The notes under the pieces were generated by a model that worked only from the letters and a program-made list of their open reading frames with translations, ran no database searches and had not been told where the DNA came from. Positions 35,001 to 41,062 of a stretch of DNA of 64,000 nt are shown here, in pieces. Made by a program: the position numbers and the translations under genes. The stretch covers positions 1,302,001 through 1,366,000 of the forward strand of contig JBBELK010000293.1 in the NCBI GenBank assembly GCA_037783545.1, given 5' to 3'. Numbering within the stretch: position 1 is the stretch's first letter; every line of letters begins with the position of its first letter. The stretch comes from Henricia sp. BOLD:AAB3569 (Eukaryota; Echinodermata; Asteroidea; Spinulosida; Echinasteridae).

Positions 35001-36743
35001 GGCGCTCATCAAAGGTATTCTTGGTGAGACTAAATAATGTCTTCATTTTTAATGGAGCATACTGTCCAGGGGTCGATTTCACTAACTTTTACGATCCTTC
35101 GTAACTCGAGATGCGATGGGTTGCCGATCCGTAACTCGAGTTGCATCCTAAGAACGATTGCGAGAAACTTGCGATGAGTTTAACGATGCATATCTGCCAT
35201 GGCAATGAACCGTAAACTACGATGAGGCAATGGGTCATCGTAGCATCCATGTTGACCAACGATGGTCGTGGTTTTTGCTGTTTTTGGAAGACGCGGCGAA
35301 ATTTGGCTCCCAAAAAAACTGATTGCCATTCTTGATAGATTCTATGCTAAGCGATATAAACAAGAGAAAATTTTAAAAATTGATTTTAGCAGGTGACAAA
35401 GTGTCGCTTCAAAACTGTTCAGTGTCCGATGTTTTTGCTGCATGCAAAAACACGGTCGGAAACTACGCTGCAGTTGGCCAATCAATGTCTACGTCGGCCA
35501 CAACGTCGTGTACGTACTTGTATGCGCGGAATAAAAATTTGAATAATGCTATGTACCGTGTTCTACACGCGTCCTACGCGCGACTTAAAAACGTGCTAAA
35601 CAAAAAGCGCTCGCGTGCTTGGTGACTGCACAATATGTATTGGTACGCGTCACGTAAGCTGCGCGCCAAATTTAACGCGCGTGCTTGTACTATGCAGAAC
35701 GGACACAGAGACTTTTTGAATTCAGCACAGCAAACAGCCTTGGAGTAAATATGGAAATATCCTTAATCGATAATCAAACGCACCGTACTTACGATCCATC
35801 GCAGCCCTACGATCCATCGCAAGCCTTATTATGGACCTTAAAGTACAAAGAGTTTAGTGAAATCGACCCCTGGTTCCATAAAGCAGTGCAGTAATCACAC
35901 CAAGCTTTTTACGTCCACATCTAAATTGAAGATTGCAAATTTCCTGTTTTCTTCCCATGGATAGTATTTTGGGGGAGGTATTTTATATGATTGTTAGGCA
36001 GAGTGGCGCACCCTGCCTCAGTTGCTCTTATGGAGGCTGGTGCAGTCGGCCTTGCCACAACAAGGTGTTCAAACACATTACTGACCAATAAAATATTACA
36101 TCTTTCAGTCTCCTCGATCTTGCACTCTGAGTATAATATGTGTTTTTTCTTTATTTTTTGAAGCTGATATTAAAGGAGCTTGTCCAGATTTTTCTAGAAA
36201 ATGGAAGTCGACGAGTCTCGCAGAGTCCCGCACATTCTCGAGGTCAACTTACATGGTCTATTAATAATAAATACTAAACATGGGATAAGAGAAAATCACA
36301 CGGGCTTCATCGGGTTTTGAACCCGAGACCTCTGACTCACGTACCGGTACCAGGCAGATGATCTACCAGCTGAGTTATAAGGCACATCCTCCCTCAGGTT
36401 TCCCTACAAACCAAACTTTTCTCTTGGTGTTGCATGGATGCTCAGCTGTGCATCTATGCTTCGTAGGGAAAATCTACTTAAGTATACCACTGTGTCTTTT
36501 TGCTCAGGTGGTACACCATCTGCCCGGTGAGTCAGAGGTCTCGGGTTCGAATCCCGATGAGGCCCGTGTGATTTTTCCCTCTCTTCCTATGTTTGGTTAT
36601 TAATAATAATTGTGAATGTTGTGATATTGACAGATCAGATGGTAGCAAACCACACCCAGGAGTATGTGAACGGAGTGCTGGAAAAGACGGCCAATAGTAG
36701 TAAGCTGACCGGTGGTCTGAGCTTCCTAAAGAGCCATGAGTAA
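19165..36743 (+). CDS. CREBRF: CREBRF / REPTOR orthologue (six coding exons, about 516 aa)
   Basis: Bases 19,165-20,007, 24,694-24,883, 28,449-28,671, 32,291-32,364, 34,904-35,014 and 36,634-36,743 join in phase (1,551 nt with stop). CREBRF is a bZIP-type nuclear regulator: in vertebrates it restrains CREB3/Luman, and insect REPTOR acts downstream of TORC1 in starvation responses. Blocks seen in family order: FMYE.D near residue 30; DDISSP..HPED and PTLAELN in the N-terminal third; an acidic stretch with [10 protein letters not shown] (301-310); [10 protein letters not shown] (370-379) and [10 protein letters not shown] (383-392); basic region [12 protein letters not shown] then ACRLKKKAQ (408-428); [11 protein letters not shown] (490-500) and GGL near the C-terminus. 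Human CREBRF is 639 aa. This model lacks the segment with WEYSEQL that vertebrates carry between the acidic and PNPK blocks. The start ATG has A at -3 and G at +4. Confidence 0.93.
20029..20441. mobile_element. GTCCGCATTGGAC-word TIR element, copy 3
   Basis: Starts AAGCCGTGTCCGCATTGGAC and ends GTCCAATGCGGACAGGGCT, in the opposite internal orientation to copies 2 and 4. It contains four further copies of the GTCCGCATTGGAC word. It sits at the very beginning of CREBRF intron 1. Confidence 0.85.
20442..21694. other. intron 1 segment with CGGGA / TCCCG words
   Basis: No exon recognised. From about 20,830 to 21,500 words such as ATCGGGA, GGTCCGGA, TTCGGG and TGTCCTATC recur on both strands. This resembles the word-rich interiors of the TIR elements elsewhere in the window, but I could not define matching ends. 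Confidence 0.45.
21695..22667. mobile_element. TIR element with CRE sites near both ends
   Basis: Terminal inverted repeats AATAGTGCTCCGCACTAATG and CATTAGTGCGGAGCGCTATT differ at one position. A perfect TGACGTCA lies just inside each end (21,713-21,720 and 22,615-22,622). 973 bp. It carries an open frame from 21,712 to 21,996, with an internal ATGGCGGACGATGAC start at 21,805. That frame is not recognised as a transposase and may be a captured host exon. Confidence 0.75.
23151..23982. mobile_element. TIR element with AACCCGGGTTA words
   Basis: Left AGGCCTTTTCACACTATACC and right GTGTCGTGGGAAAAGGTCT are imperfect inverted copies. Inside, TAACCCGGGT / AACCCGG / CTCGGGGTTAA recur about fifteen times in both orientations, concentrated in the outer thirds. 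No protein is encoded. Confidence 0.7.
24574..24670 (+). repeat. tRNA-like repeat next to CREBRF exon 2
   Basis: GCCTCAT (start) pairs with GATGAGG.C (end) like an acceptor stem. Between lie TTGGTAGAGCATCTGC (D-arm/A-box like) and GGTTCGAATCCC (perfect B box). A 3' tail CTTTTTCTCTCATC, then TATGTTTGGT, follows. The same unit with the same tail lies at 36,496-36,598 before exon 6. The anticodon arm is degenerate, so this is a tRNA-derived repeat rather than a tRNA gene. Confidence 0.75.
24694..24883 (+). CDS. CREBRF: CREBRF exon 2 (acidic region)
   Basis: Acceptor GCGTAATTATAG, donor GATCATG|GTATGA; phase 0 in, phase 1 out. It encodes residues 282-344. The motif [10 protein letters not shown] followed by a long Asp/Glu run matches the acidic segment of CREBRF proteins. 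The acceptor lies 23 bp after a tRNA-like repeat. Confidence 0.92.
24982..25780. mobile_element. GCATTTTGGCAACACAGACC-family palindromic element, copy 3 (interrupted)
   Basis: Left end AGTCTTTCCACGGTAAAGGG, right end TTTACCGTGGAAAGACTCG, with the CGTAACCGGGACGGCC centre retained. The right arm is split at 25,322 by another element; without it the copy would be about 390 bp. Confidence 0.85.
25322..25732. mobile_element. nested TIR element, TA target site
   Basis: Inserted in the right arm of the element above. Ends are TGTGACCGACTCTGGCAAAA and TTTTGCTGGAGCCGGTCACA, flanked by TA on both sides. Removing it and one TA restores the GAAAATATGGTCTGTG read by the uninterrupted copies. TA duplication fits a Tc1/mariner-type source. 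No transposase inside. Confidence 0.8.
26160..26958. mobile_element. TIR element (TTAAAGGGGGAATCAGAG ends) with nested SINE
   Basis: Left TTAAAGGGGGAATCAGAGTT and right AACTCTGATTCCCCTTTAA are inverted copies with one length difference. A tRNA-derived SINE occupies the middle (26,345-26,545). Lies in CREBRF intron 2. Confidence 0.8.
26345..26545 (-). mobile_element. tRNA-derived SINE
   Basis: On the - strand: ATGGCCGAGCGGTCTAGTGC (A-box region), GGTTCGATTCCGG (B box), then CCCTTGAGCAAGGCACTCAA and a body ending near TTATTTATAAATAAAT-type sequence. Same CTTGAGCAAGGCAC motif as the SINEs at 30.7 and 54.9 kb. Confidence 0.85.
26993..27158. repeat. CAGCAGCCGATTTCAC-family relative
   Basis: Ends with GTGAAATCGGCTGCTG, the terminus of the perfect palindrome at 40,831-40,953, and contains TTACGCATTGCGTAAGTCC-like words. 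The left arm is degraded. No coding content. Confidence 0.6.
28005..28352. mobile_element. TTAAAGGAGCGTG-family TIR element, short copy
   Basis: TTAAAGGAGCGTGTCCAGAT at the left and TCTGAACCAGCTCCTTTG at the right. It shares ATATTTGTCATATTTTTCTC and CCGATGTTTTGTAAACTAAT with the long copy at 10,971. Ends about 100 bp before CREBRF exon 3. A fragment lies at 35,875-36,000. Confidence 0.75.
28449..28671 (+). CDS. CREBRF: CREBRF exon 3 (PNPK block and start of basic region)
   Basis: Acceptor CTTCATGTGACAG, donor GCATCGAG|GTAAAG; phase 1 in, phase 2 out. It encodes residues 345-418 with [29 protein letters not shown] and RKEKNKLAS. This is the most conserved exon and nearly identical in pattern to the vertebrate protein. 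Confidence 0.95.
28672..29720. other. CREBRF intron 3, no exon recognised
   Basis: Plain intronic sequence with a CpG-containing patch near 28,800-28,900 and simple poly-A/poly-T runs near 29,430 and 29,650. I see no conserved coding segment and no repeat with definable ends before 29,721. Confidence 0.5.
29721..30503. mobile_element. TIR element with CTTACGAATG words, TAA target duplication
   Basis: Perfect inverted ends TGCTGCTCTCACACTGTGGC / GCCACAGTGTGAGAGCAGCA. TAA directly flanks both sides (29,718-29,720; 30,504-30,506). The interior repeats TTACGAATG, TTACCAACG and CTTGCCAATG more than twenty times in both orientations. A 3-bp TWA duplication is typical of PIF/Harbinger elements. No transposase. 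Confidence 0.88.
30624..30900 (+). mobile_element. tRNA-derived SINE, well preserved
   Basis: Head TGTGACCGAGTGGTTCAGGT (A box), B box GGTTCAATACCC, then CCCTTGAGCAAGGCACTTAA, GGGACGTAAAGCTGTGGGTC and AAAGATCTCGGAACACT. The decayed copy at 54,815-55,147 follows the same order. Lies in CREBRF intron 3 in the sense orientation. Confidence 0.88.
31229..32086. mobile_element. TIR element with GCGGTGCCACTGCGG words, TAA target duplication
   Basis: Ends TACCCCCGTCAGACCGGATT and CGGTGTGACGGGGGGTA are inverted copies with a short difference. TAA flanks both sides. The whole interior is a mosaic of GGTGCCACTGCGG, ACCGCAGT, CGGCGGT and TACGGTCC in both orientations and is far more GC-rich than its surroundings. 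Lies in CREBRF intron 3, ending about 200 bp before exon 4. Confidence 0.88.
32291..32364 (+). CDS. CREBRF: CREBRF exon 4 (basic region, zipper start)
   Basis: Acceptor TTTTGTTTACCAG, donor AACATG|GTGAGT; phase 2 in, phase 1 out. It encodes [20 protein letters not shown] and a few further residues (419-443). The basic region of the bZIP is split exactly at the SR/AC junction. Confidence 0.95.
32468..32626. repeat. inverted repeat (arms about 55 bp)
   Basis: The left arm reads ATAATGTTTATGAGTTCAAT and on through TTTCATGAGTTGAAAGATGG. The right arm is its complement with two small gaps, over a 38-bp loop. It may be the left part of a larger element: the words TTTATATAAT and GTCATTTGATTGGA recur inverted near 32,970-33,010. 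Confidence 0.75.
33291..33703. mobile_element. GTCCGCATTGGAC-word TIR element, copy 4
   Basis: Starts AGCCCTGTCCGCATTGGAAA and ends GTCCAATGCGGACATGGCT. Same internal order as copy 1 (5,401-5,809), including CCGAGTCCAGCAGCTACTTT and the ATTTTACTGTGTCAAAAAGT segment. Lies in CREBRF intron 4. Confidence 0.85.
33788..34170. mobile_element. TIR element (TATGTATCATTTGCAAGA ends)
   Basis: Left TTAAAGGATATGTATCATTT and right AAATGATACAATGGGCCTTT with the same CTTTAA end pattern. A 16-bp perfect palindrome GTCCCGTGCACGGGAC lies inside. Fragments of the family occur at 4,390-4,605, 11,855-12,160 (interrupted by a MITE) and 17,313-17,535. Confidence 0.7.
34271..34767. mobile_element. TTCGCCC-word TIR element, copy 1
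   Basis: Ends TTAAAGATAGTATACATGAT and ATGATGTATACTGCCTTTAA are inverted copies. The centre (34,420-34,590) alternates TTCGCCC and GGGCGAA words in both orientations (CATTTCGCCCTGAACC, TTGGGGCGAAATGGC). A second copy is at 63,234-63,722. Lies in CREBRF intron 4. Confidence 0.85.
34904..35014 (+). CDS. CREBRF: CREBRF exon 5
   Basis: Acceptor CATATGTTAACAG, donor ATCAAAG|GTATTC; phase 1 in and out. It encodes residues 444-480, [14 protein letters not shown] followed by the Leu-rich EKLEALIK, matching the helical segment after the basic region in CREBRF (I..IK.E...KLE.LIK pattern). Confidence 0.9.
35066..35873. mobile_element. TIR element (CCAGGGGTCGATTTCACTAA ends)
   Basis: Left CCAGGGGTCGATTTCACTAA and right TTAGTGAAATCGACCCCTGG are perfect inverted copies. 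Sub-terminal words ACGATCC.TCG and GTAACTCGAG recur. Flanking DNA to the right (35,875-36,000) matches the TTAAAGGAGCGTG family, so it probably inserted into that element. Lies in CREBRF intron 5. Confidence 0.85.
36255..36612. repeat. inverted pair of tRNA-like repeats
   Basis: The left arm (minus orientation, 36,304-36,383) and the right arm (plus, 36,496-36,566) each contain a tRNA-like unit with a B box (GGTTCGAATCCC; left arm with one change) and CATCTGCC. The outer sequences TATTAATAAT and CAAACATAGGA-type words also pair, so it folds back over about 350 bp. The right arm ends 36 bp before the exon 6 acceptor. Confidence 0.75.
36634..36743 (+). CDS. CREBRF: CREBRF last coding exon
   Basis: Acceptor GTGATATTGACAG; phase 1 in; stop TAA at 36,741-36,743. 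It encodes residues 481-516 with [11 protein letters not shown] and TGGL, matching the C-terminal block EFVNQVLEKTA...TGGL of vertebrate CREBRF. The final residues differ from vertebrates. Confidence 0.93.
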
Positions 36744-37000
36744 AGAGTAAAAACATTGGGCAAGTTACAGCAAATGTTGTTGAAGATACACTGCTCCAAA
36801 AAACAAACAAAAACATTAAAATCAAACGAAATTTTCCCCCAAACAATTCCATTTTTGTGTGTGTATTTTCTATGGCAATTGACACAATAAGACACATCTG
36901 ATGAGCTTAAAACTATGTTTTACCTATTGGGGCGACAGTTTTTGCGTAAAAAAGCTATGTTAGGGCGACACGGTCTATTAGGGCGACAATAATATTTTGG

Positions 37001-37082
37001 AGGTCAAAAACCATTTTTTTTAAGGTCAAAAACCATTTTTATTAGATCTAGAACCATTTTTCTTAGGTCTGGAACCATTTTT
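37001..37082. repeat. 21-bp tandem repeat, four units
   Basis: Four successive units of AGGTCAAAAACCATTTTT type, the last two with CTAGAACC / CTGGAACC. Just upstream, the word AGGGCGACA occurs twice and GGGGCGACA once (36,929-36,990). Confidence 0.85.
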
Positions 37083-37296
37083 GGAAGCTTTGGGTAGAGA
37101 AATTTGGTGTCAATTTGAGTGATTCTTGCCGAAATTTCAGTGGTTTCTGGGGAAAGGTTTCCCGTAATGTCGCCCGTTTGCAGCATTCAGGGTTCTTTTT
37201 ATTACTCTTCAGATATGCCTTATTAAATCATATACTGTAGAAAACAATAGTTTTTGGAAAATTTCATTTGAATTTTTATTTGTAAGAAATATAGAC

Positions 37297-37519
37297 GGGG
37301 GTTACCGGTAAGAAAATTGGCAGACATCCACTATGGGGGTAGGTCCTGTCGTTTTTATACTTGAAATCAAGTCTAAGATTGCGTATACTTCACCAATTAT
37401 GGGTAGTACCCTATGCTTAACTGGTACATTATACAAGAAGTCAGACTTGAAATAAGTCTAAAAAACGACAGGACCTATCCCTGTAGTGGATGTCTGCAAA
37501 TTTTCTTACCGGTACCCCC
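37297..37519. mobile_element. inverted repeat, arms about 62 bp (GGGGGTTACCGGTAAGAAAA)
   Basis: The left arm from GGGGGTTACCGGTAAGAAAA pairs with the right arm ending TTTTCTTACCGGTACCCCC. Arms include ATCCACTA and GGTCCTGTCGTTTTTA. It lies 550 bp after the CREBRF stop codon, so it would form a long hairpin in the 3' UTR if transcribed. Confidence 0.85.
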
Positions 37520-37603
37520 TGGTATAGATCACAGGATTAAAAAAACTGTTACAGTGTTATGAACATATATAAGGAAGGATTTCAATATGTTGATATACTG
37601 TAA

Positions 37604-37690
37604 AAGCTTAAATATTCGCGGTGGTTTTATTTTCGCGCATTTCGCGCACCAGACAGAGCCCGCGAAAATAACAACCCGCGAAAATATTGT
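37604..37690. repeat. CGCGAAAAT hairpin repeat
   Basis: AATATTCGCGGTGGTTTTAT pairs with AATAACAACCCGCGAAAATATT across CGCGCA words. A short CpG-rich hairpin in otherwise AT-rich DNA. Function unknown; probably a terminal fragment of a mobile element. Confidence 0.65.
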
Positions 37691-38650
37691 TTGCAACAAT
37701 TGTGGCGATCCCTGAAACAAAACATAAATTGGGTCCTGTTTTTATGGAAAGACCCATATAAAATACTCTATACTTGTAAGTGCATGAAAAAAAATACACA
37801 GAGTTCTACTACTTTGGTAAAATCCAGATTAATTAAATCCAGTAAAAAAAATTACGTACATGTATGTGCTCATTGCATACAGTACGTACATGTACATGTA
37901 AATGTGTTCAATTGACTTGCATGTGTATATTAAAGGTCAATTAGCTAGATTAATTTGTAAGTCAGACCTAAATTATTTAATTTTGGCTTATTATCCAATT
38001 GACTTTAATATTGGGCTTGTTTCCTATACTGGTTAAGCTTGTTGTCCTGGTTAAGTTTGCTTACTAACTCTGTAAATATGTAAATAAGAGAGGTTTGTAT
38101 CTGTATAGAAAGCAACATTATTATATCACAAGGAATGTTACTAAATTATGCTGGAAAGCTGTACAGAGATTACTATATATTGCAGAAATTTGCTTAGTGT
38201 AAATGTTATTGCTTAACCTGCGTTTAGATGGAAAACTTTCTTTTCTTGGAACTCTACTGAGAGAATGGTAACATTTTTGGGGGTGTTAAATTACACCCCT
38301 GTTCAAACTTGCATTTTTGACGGAGGAAATTTTACCGAGAAGTGTGGTTTAAAACATTTGAATCTGACATGAGGCGACATATTTTCAATGATCACGGACG
38401 AACAATACTGCTTTTTTTTTTCTTGTCCACATTTCTATCTAATTAATTCACCCGGGCGGTCTCTGGGTTTTTACCCCTTAAAACAATACACCTATATTCA
38501 TTAGGCACGCTGGGCAGGGGTTTGGGTCGTATCCTAAGTGATCCCTGGGAGGGGTGGTTATCCCTCTGTAGGGCTTGCTATAAGCTCACGTGATTGCAAA
38601 TCCCAATCAGTGAGAAACAACTGCAATGCCGTGTTTTGAGACCACCAGTT

Positions 38651-38723
38651 GGCTTCATAGCTTAATTGGTAGGGCATCTGCATGTTAAGCAAAAGGTACA
38701 CGGTTCGAATCCTGGTGGAGCCA
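38651..38723 (+). tRNA. tRNA-like sequence, possible tRNA-Asn(GTT) pseudogene
   Basis: 73 nt that fold as a cloverleaf. The acceptor stem GGCTTCA / TGGAGCC pairs over 7 bp (one wobble), followed by a discriminator A. The D stem is 4 bp with wobbles, and the anticodon stem has 4 of 5 pairs with loop ATGTTAA (anticodon GTT at positions 34-36). The T loop TTCGAAT sits on a stem with only 3 of 5 pairs. A T-run at about 38,729 could terminate Pol III. The weak T stem argues for a pseudogene or a tRNA-derived repeat. Confidence 0.45.
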
Positions 38724-39313
38724 AGTTGTTTTTTTACTGCATCCAGATTTCCTAAACTCATGGACATTTGTCCACATTTTTTTAAAGACTTTTTCTGGTC
38801 AGTTTTACCTGGCAGAAAAGCTTCCTGGGATGTTTGCAAATTTGTTAAGTTTTACCAAAAGGTCCAATCCGGACACACCTACAGTTAAACAGTCGGTACA
38901 TTAGACCAACCCATGTTCCGCCTTGCTTTTTGTACTGACTGGTACTGACTAATTGGTGTAAAGAAATTGTTGTGGTCACTGATGTTTCCAGATGCATTTC
39001 TAGTTGGGGACGGGGCTTACTGAAACAATCTCAATAGGTTTACAGATTGGATTTTTTTGCTCATTGTCCATTTGTGTATTTGGTAGAGAATTTGTTTAAT
39101 TTTTTTGTTTTGAAAAAATACATTGTTATTTGAAACACAAGATGTCTTTTTGTGAAAAAAAAAACAGCCCATGGGGGGAAAACTAAAAATTTAATATGAC
39201 AAGGAATGTACCGTAATAATGCCCACGTATTCATTCAATGCCCGAAAGTCTACATTCCTACTTTTTACTTTTCACTTCAGAAATTCAGTACTTGGGATTT
39301 TTCGTATCATTAG

Positions 39314-41062
39314 GTGATCGGGCCAACAGCCCGATCACCTATTACTCTCGTACGATTTCTTTTTTTTTTTTTTTCTTTTTCTTTTTCCACTCAAACGTTT
39401 CCAGAGGTTTTCTTCAAAACGGTTCAAGCTATCAACTTAAAACTTGGTAGGAACATCAACCCCAATGTGAAGATGTGCATACAAGTGTGACGTCATTGTG
39501 ACGTCATTAGGTATCAAATTACAAACCAAAAATGACCAAAATATGCATGTTTTAAAATGCTTCCGTCTGGAAAACCACGTGACCCATGATCTTCGTATTT
39601 GACAGGCTTATATATCAGATCATGGCCTACAATTTTCTTCGTGTGGGCATATTCATCTGACCCTTCCTTCTGGGGTCAATCTGAGGTCAAAGTTCAACGA
39701 AAACGAAAATCTCAATTTTTGCACTTATTGAGCAACAATGCCCATCAAACCAAGCTGAATCTTTAAGAAACTAAGTACAGGCATAGGTCCTATAGCAGAC
39801 TTTCACCAGCGTGTTTAATATTATGATGGCATCAAGCGTGACGTCATCGTGACGTCATCAAGTATCAAATTACACCTCCCAAAAAACCAAAATATGCATA
39901 TTTTAAAATGCTTCCGTCTCGAAAACCACGTGACCCAGGATCTTCGTATTTGGCAGGTTTATAGATGACATTCTGTGCTACAACTTTCTTTGTGTGGGCA
40001 TTTTCATCTGACCCTTCCTTCTGGGGTCAATTGGAGGTCAAAGTTCAACGAAAACGGAAATCTCAGTTTTTACACTTACCGGTAACAATGCCCATCAAAC
40101 CAAGCTGAATCGTTAGTAAATTAGATACAGACATAGGCCCTACGGCAGACTTTCACCATAATGTATAGTACACATGATGGCATCAAGTGTGATGTAATCA
40201 TGACGTCATCAGGTGTCAAATTACAACAATTCAAAGGTTATTATTTCCAAAATTCATATCTCAAGAACCGTAATAGATACTTGAACAATTCTTTCACAAC
40301 ATGATAAGTCTAAATGAACTGAACAAATCATACGATGTCATGACCCCTGTGTGACGCCTACTTCCGGTCCAAACCGGAAGTTGTTCGAAAATGTGCAATT
40401 ATTTAGCATTTTGAATGCAAATAGATTCAAAGTGGTAGTGAATTTGACCATATTTCTACGGAACGAAATGTTTCCACACATGTGGACCTTTTGACTATAC
40501 CATTGGTGACGTCATTACATGGACGGTGGTTACGTAATGTGGTGTCAAATCACGCAAATTTGGAGCTGAGATGTTTTAAAATGCTGTATCTTGAAAACTA
40601 CAACAGATATTGGTATGATTCCTTCGCCACATTTAAGAACTTGATGTTCAACATATTGTTCAACAATTTGTGCACAAAATTGTGACGTCATGATGTCGTC
40701 ACAGGTGTCACATTACAAGATTTCAAAGGTTATTATTTCAACAATTCATATCTCAAAACGGTGCAAGCTATCAACCCCCAGCTATGGCGGATATGCAGGG
40801 AGGAGATATTAGTTACCGGATTAGTGTATACAGCAGCCGATTTCACGAAACTTTACGCAATTGCGCAAGTCCACTTACGCCATAAGTTATTGCCCAAGTA
40901 ATGGCGTAAGTGGACTTGCGCAATTGCGTAAAGTTTCGTGAAATCGGCTGCTGAACTTCCATTTTTGCCATTCCACAGGTGATAACAACGTCTGAAATTC
41001 ATCACAAAATGTTCATTTAACCCGATCACCTGGCGTTTGTAACAACAAACGTCATACCTCTA
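39314..41062. repeat. tandem-repeat block bounded by CCCGATCACCT motifs, rich in TGACGTCA
   Basis: A unit of about 350 bp is repeated at about 39,480 and 39,835, with a divergent third copy from 40,200. Shared words are TCTGACCCTTCCTTCTGGGG, AAAGTTCAACGAAAACG and CAATGCCCATCAAACCAAGC. Seven perfect TGACGTCA sites lie at 39,488, 39,499, 39,839, 39,850, 40,201, 40,507 and 40,683. The hairpin GGTGATCGGGCC...AGCCCGATCACC opens the block and CCCGATCACC recurs at its end. Confidence 0.75.
40831..40953. mobile_element. near-perfect palindrome, 123 bp
   Basis: Starts CAGCAGCCGATTTCACGAAA and ends TTTCGTGAAATCGGCTGCTG. Arms of about 52 bp pair without mismatch through CTTTACGCAATTGCGCAAGT and CCACTTACGCC, over a 17-bp centre. 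Relatives: 26,993-27,158, and more distantly the element at 35,066. Confidence 0.92.
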
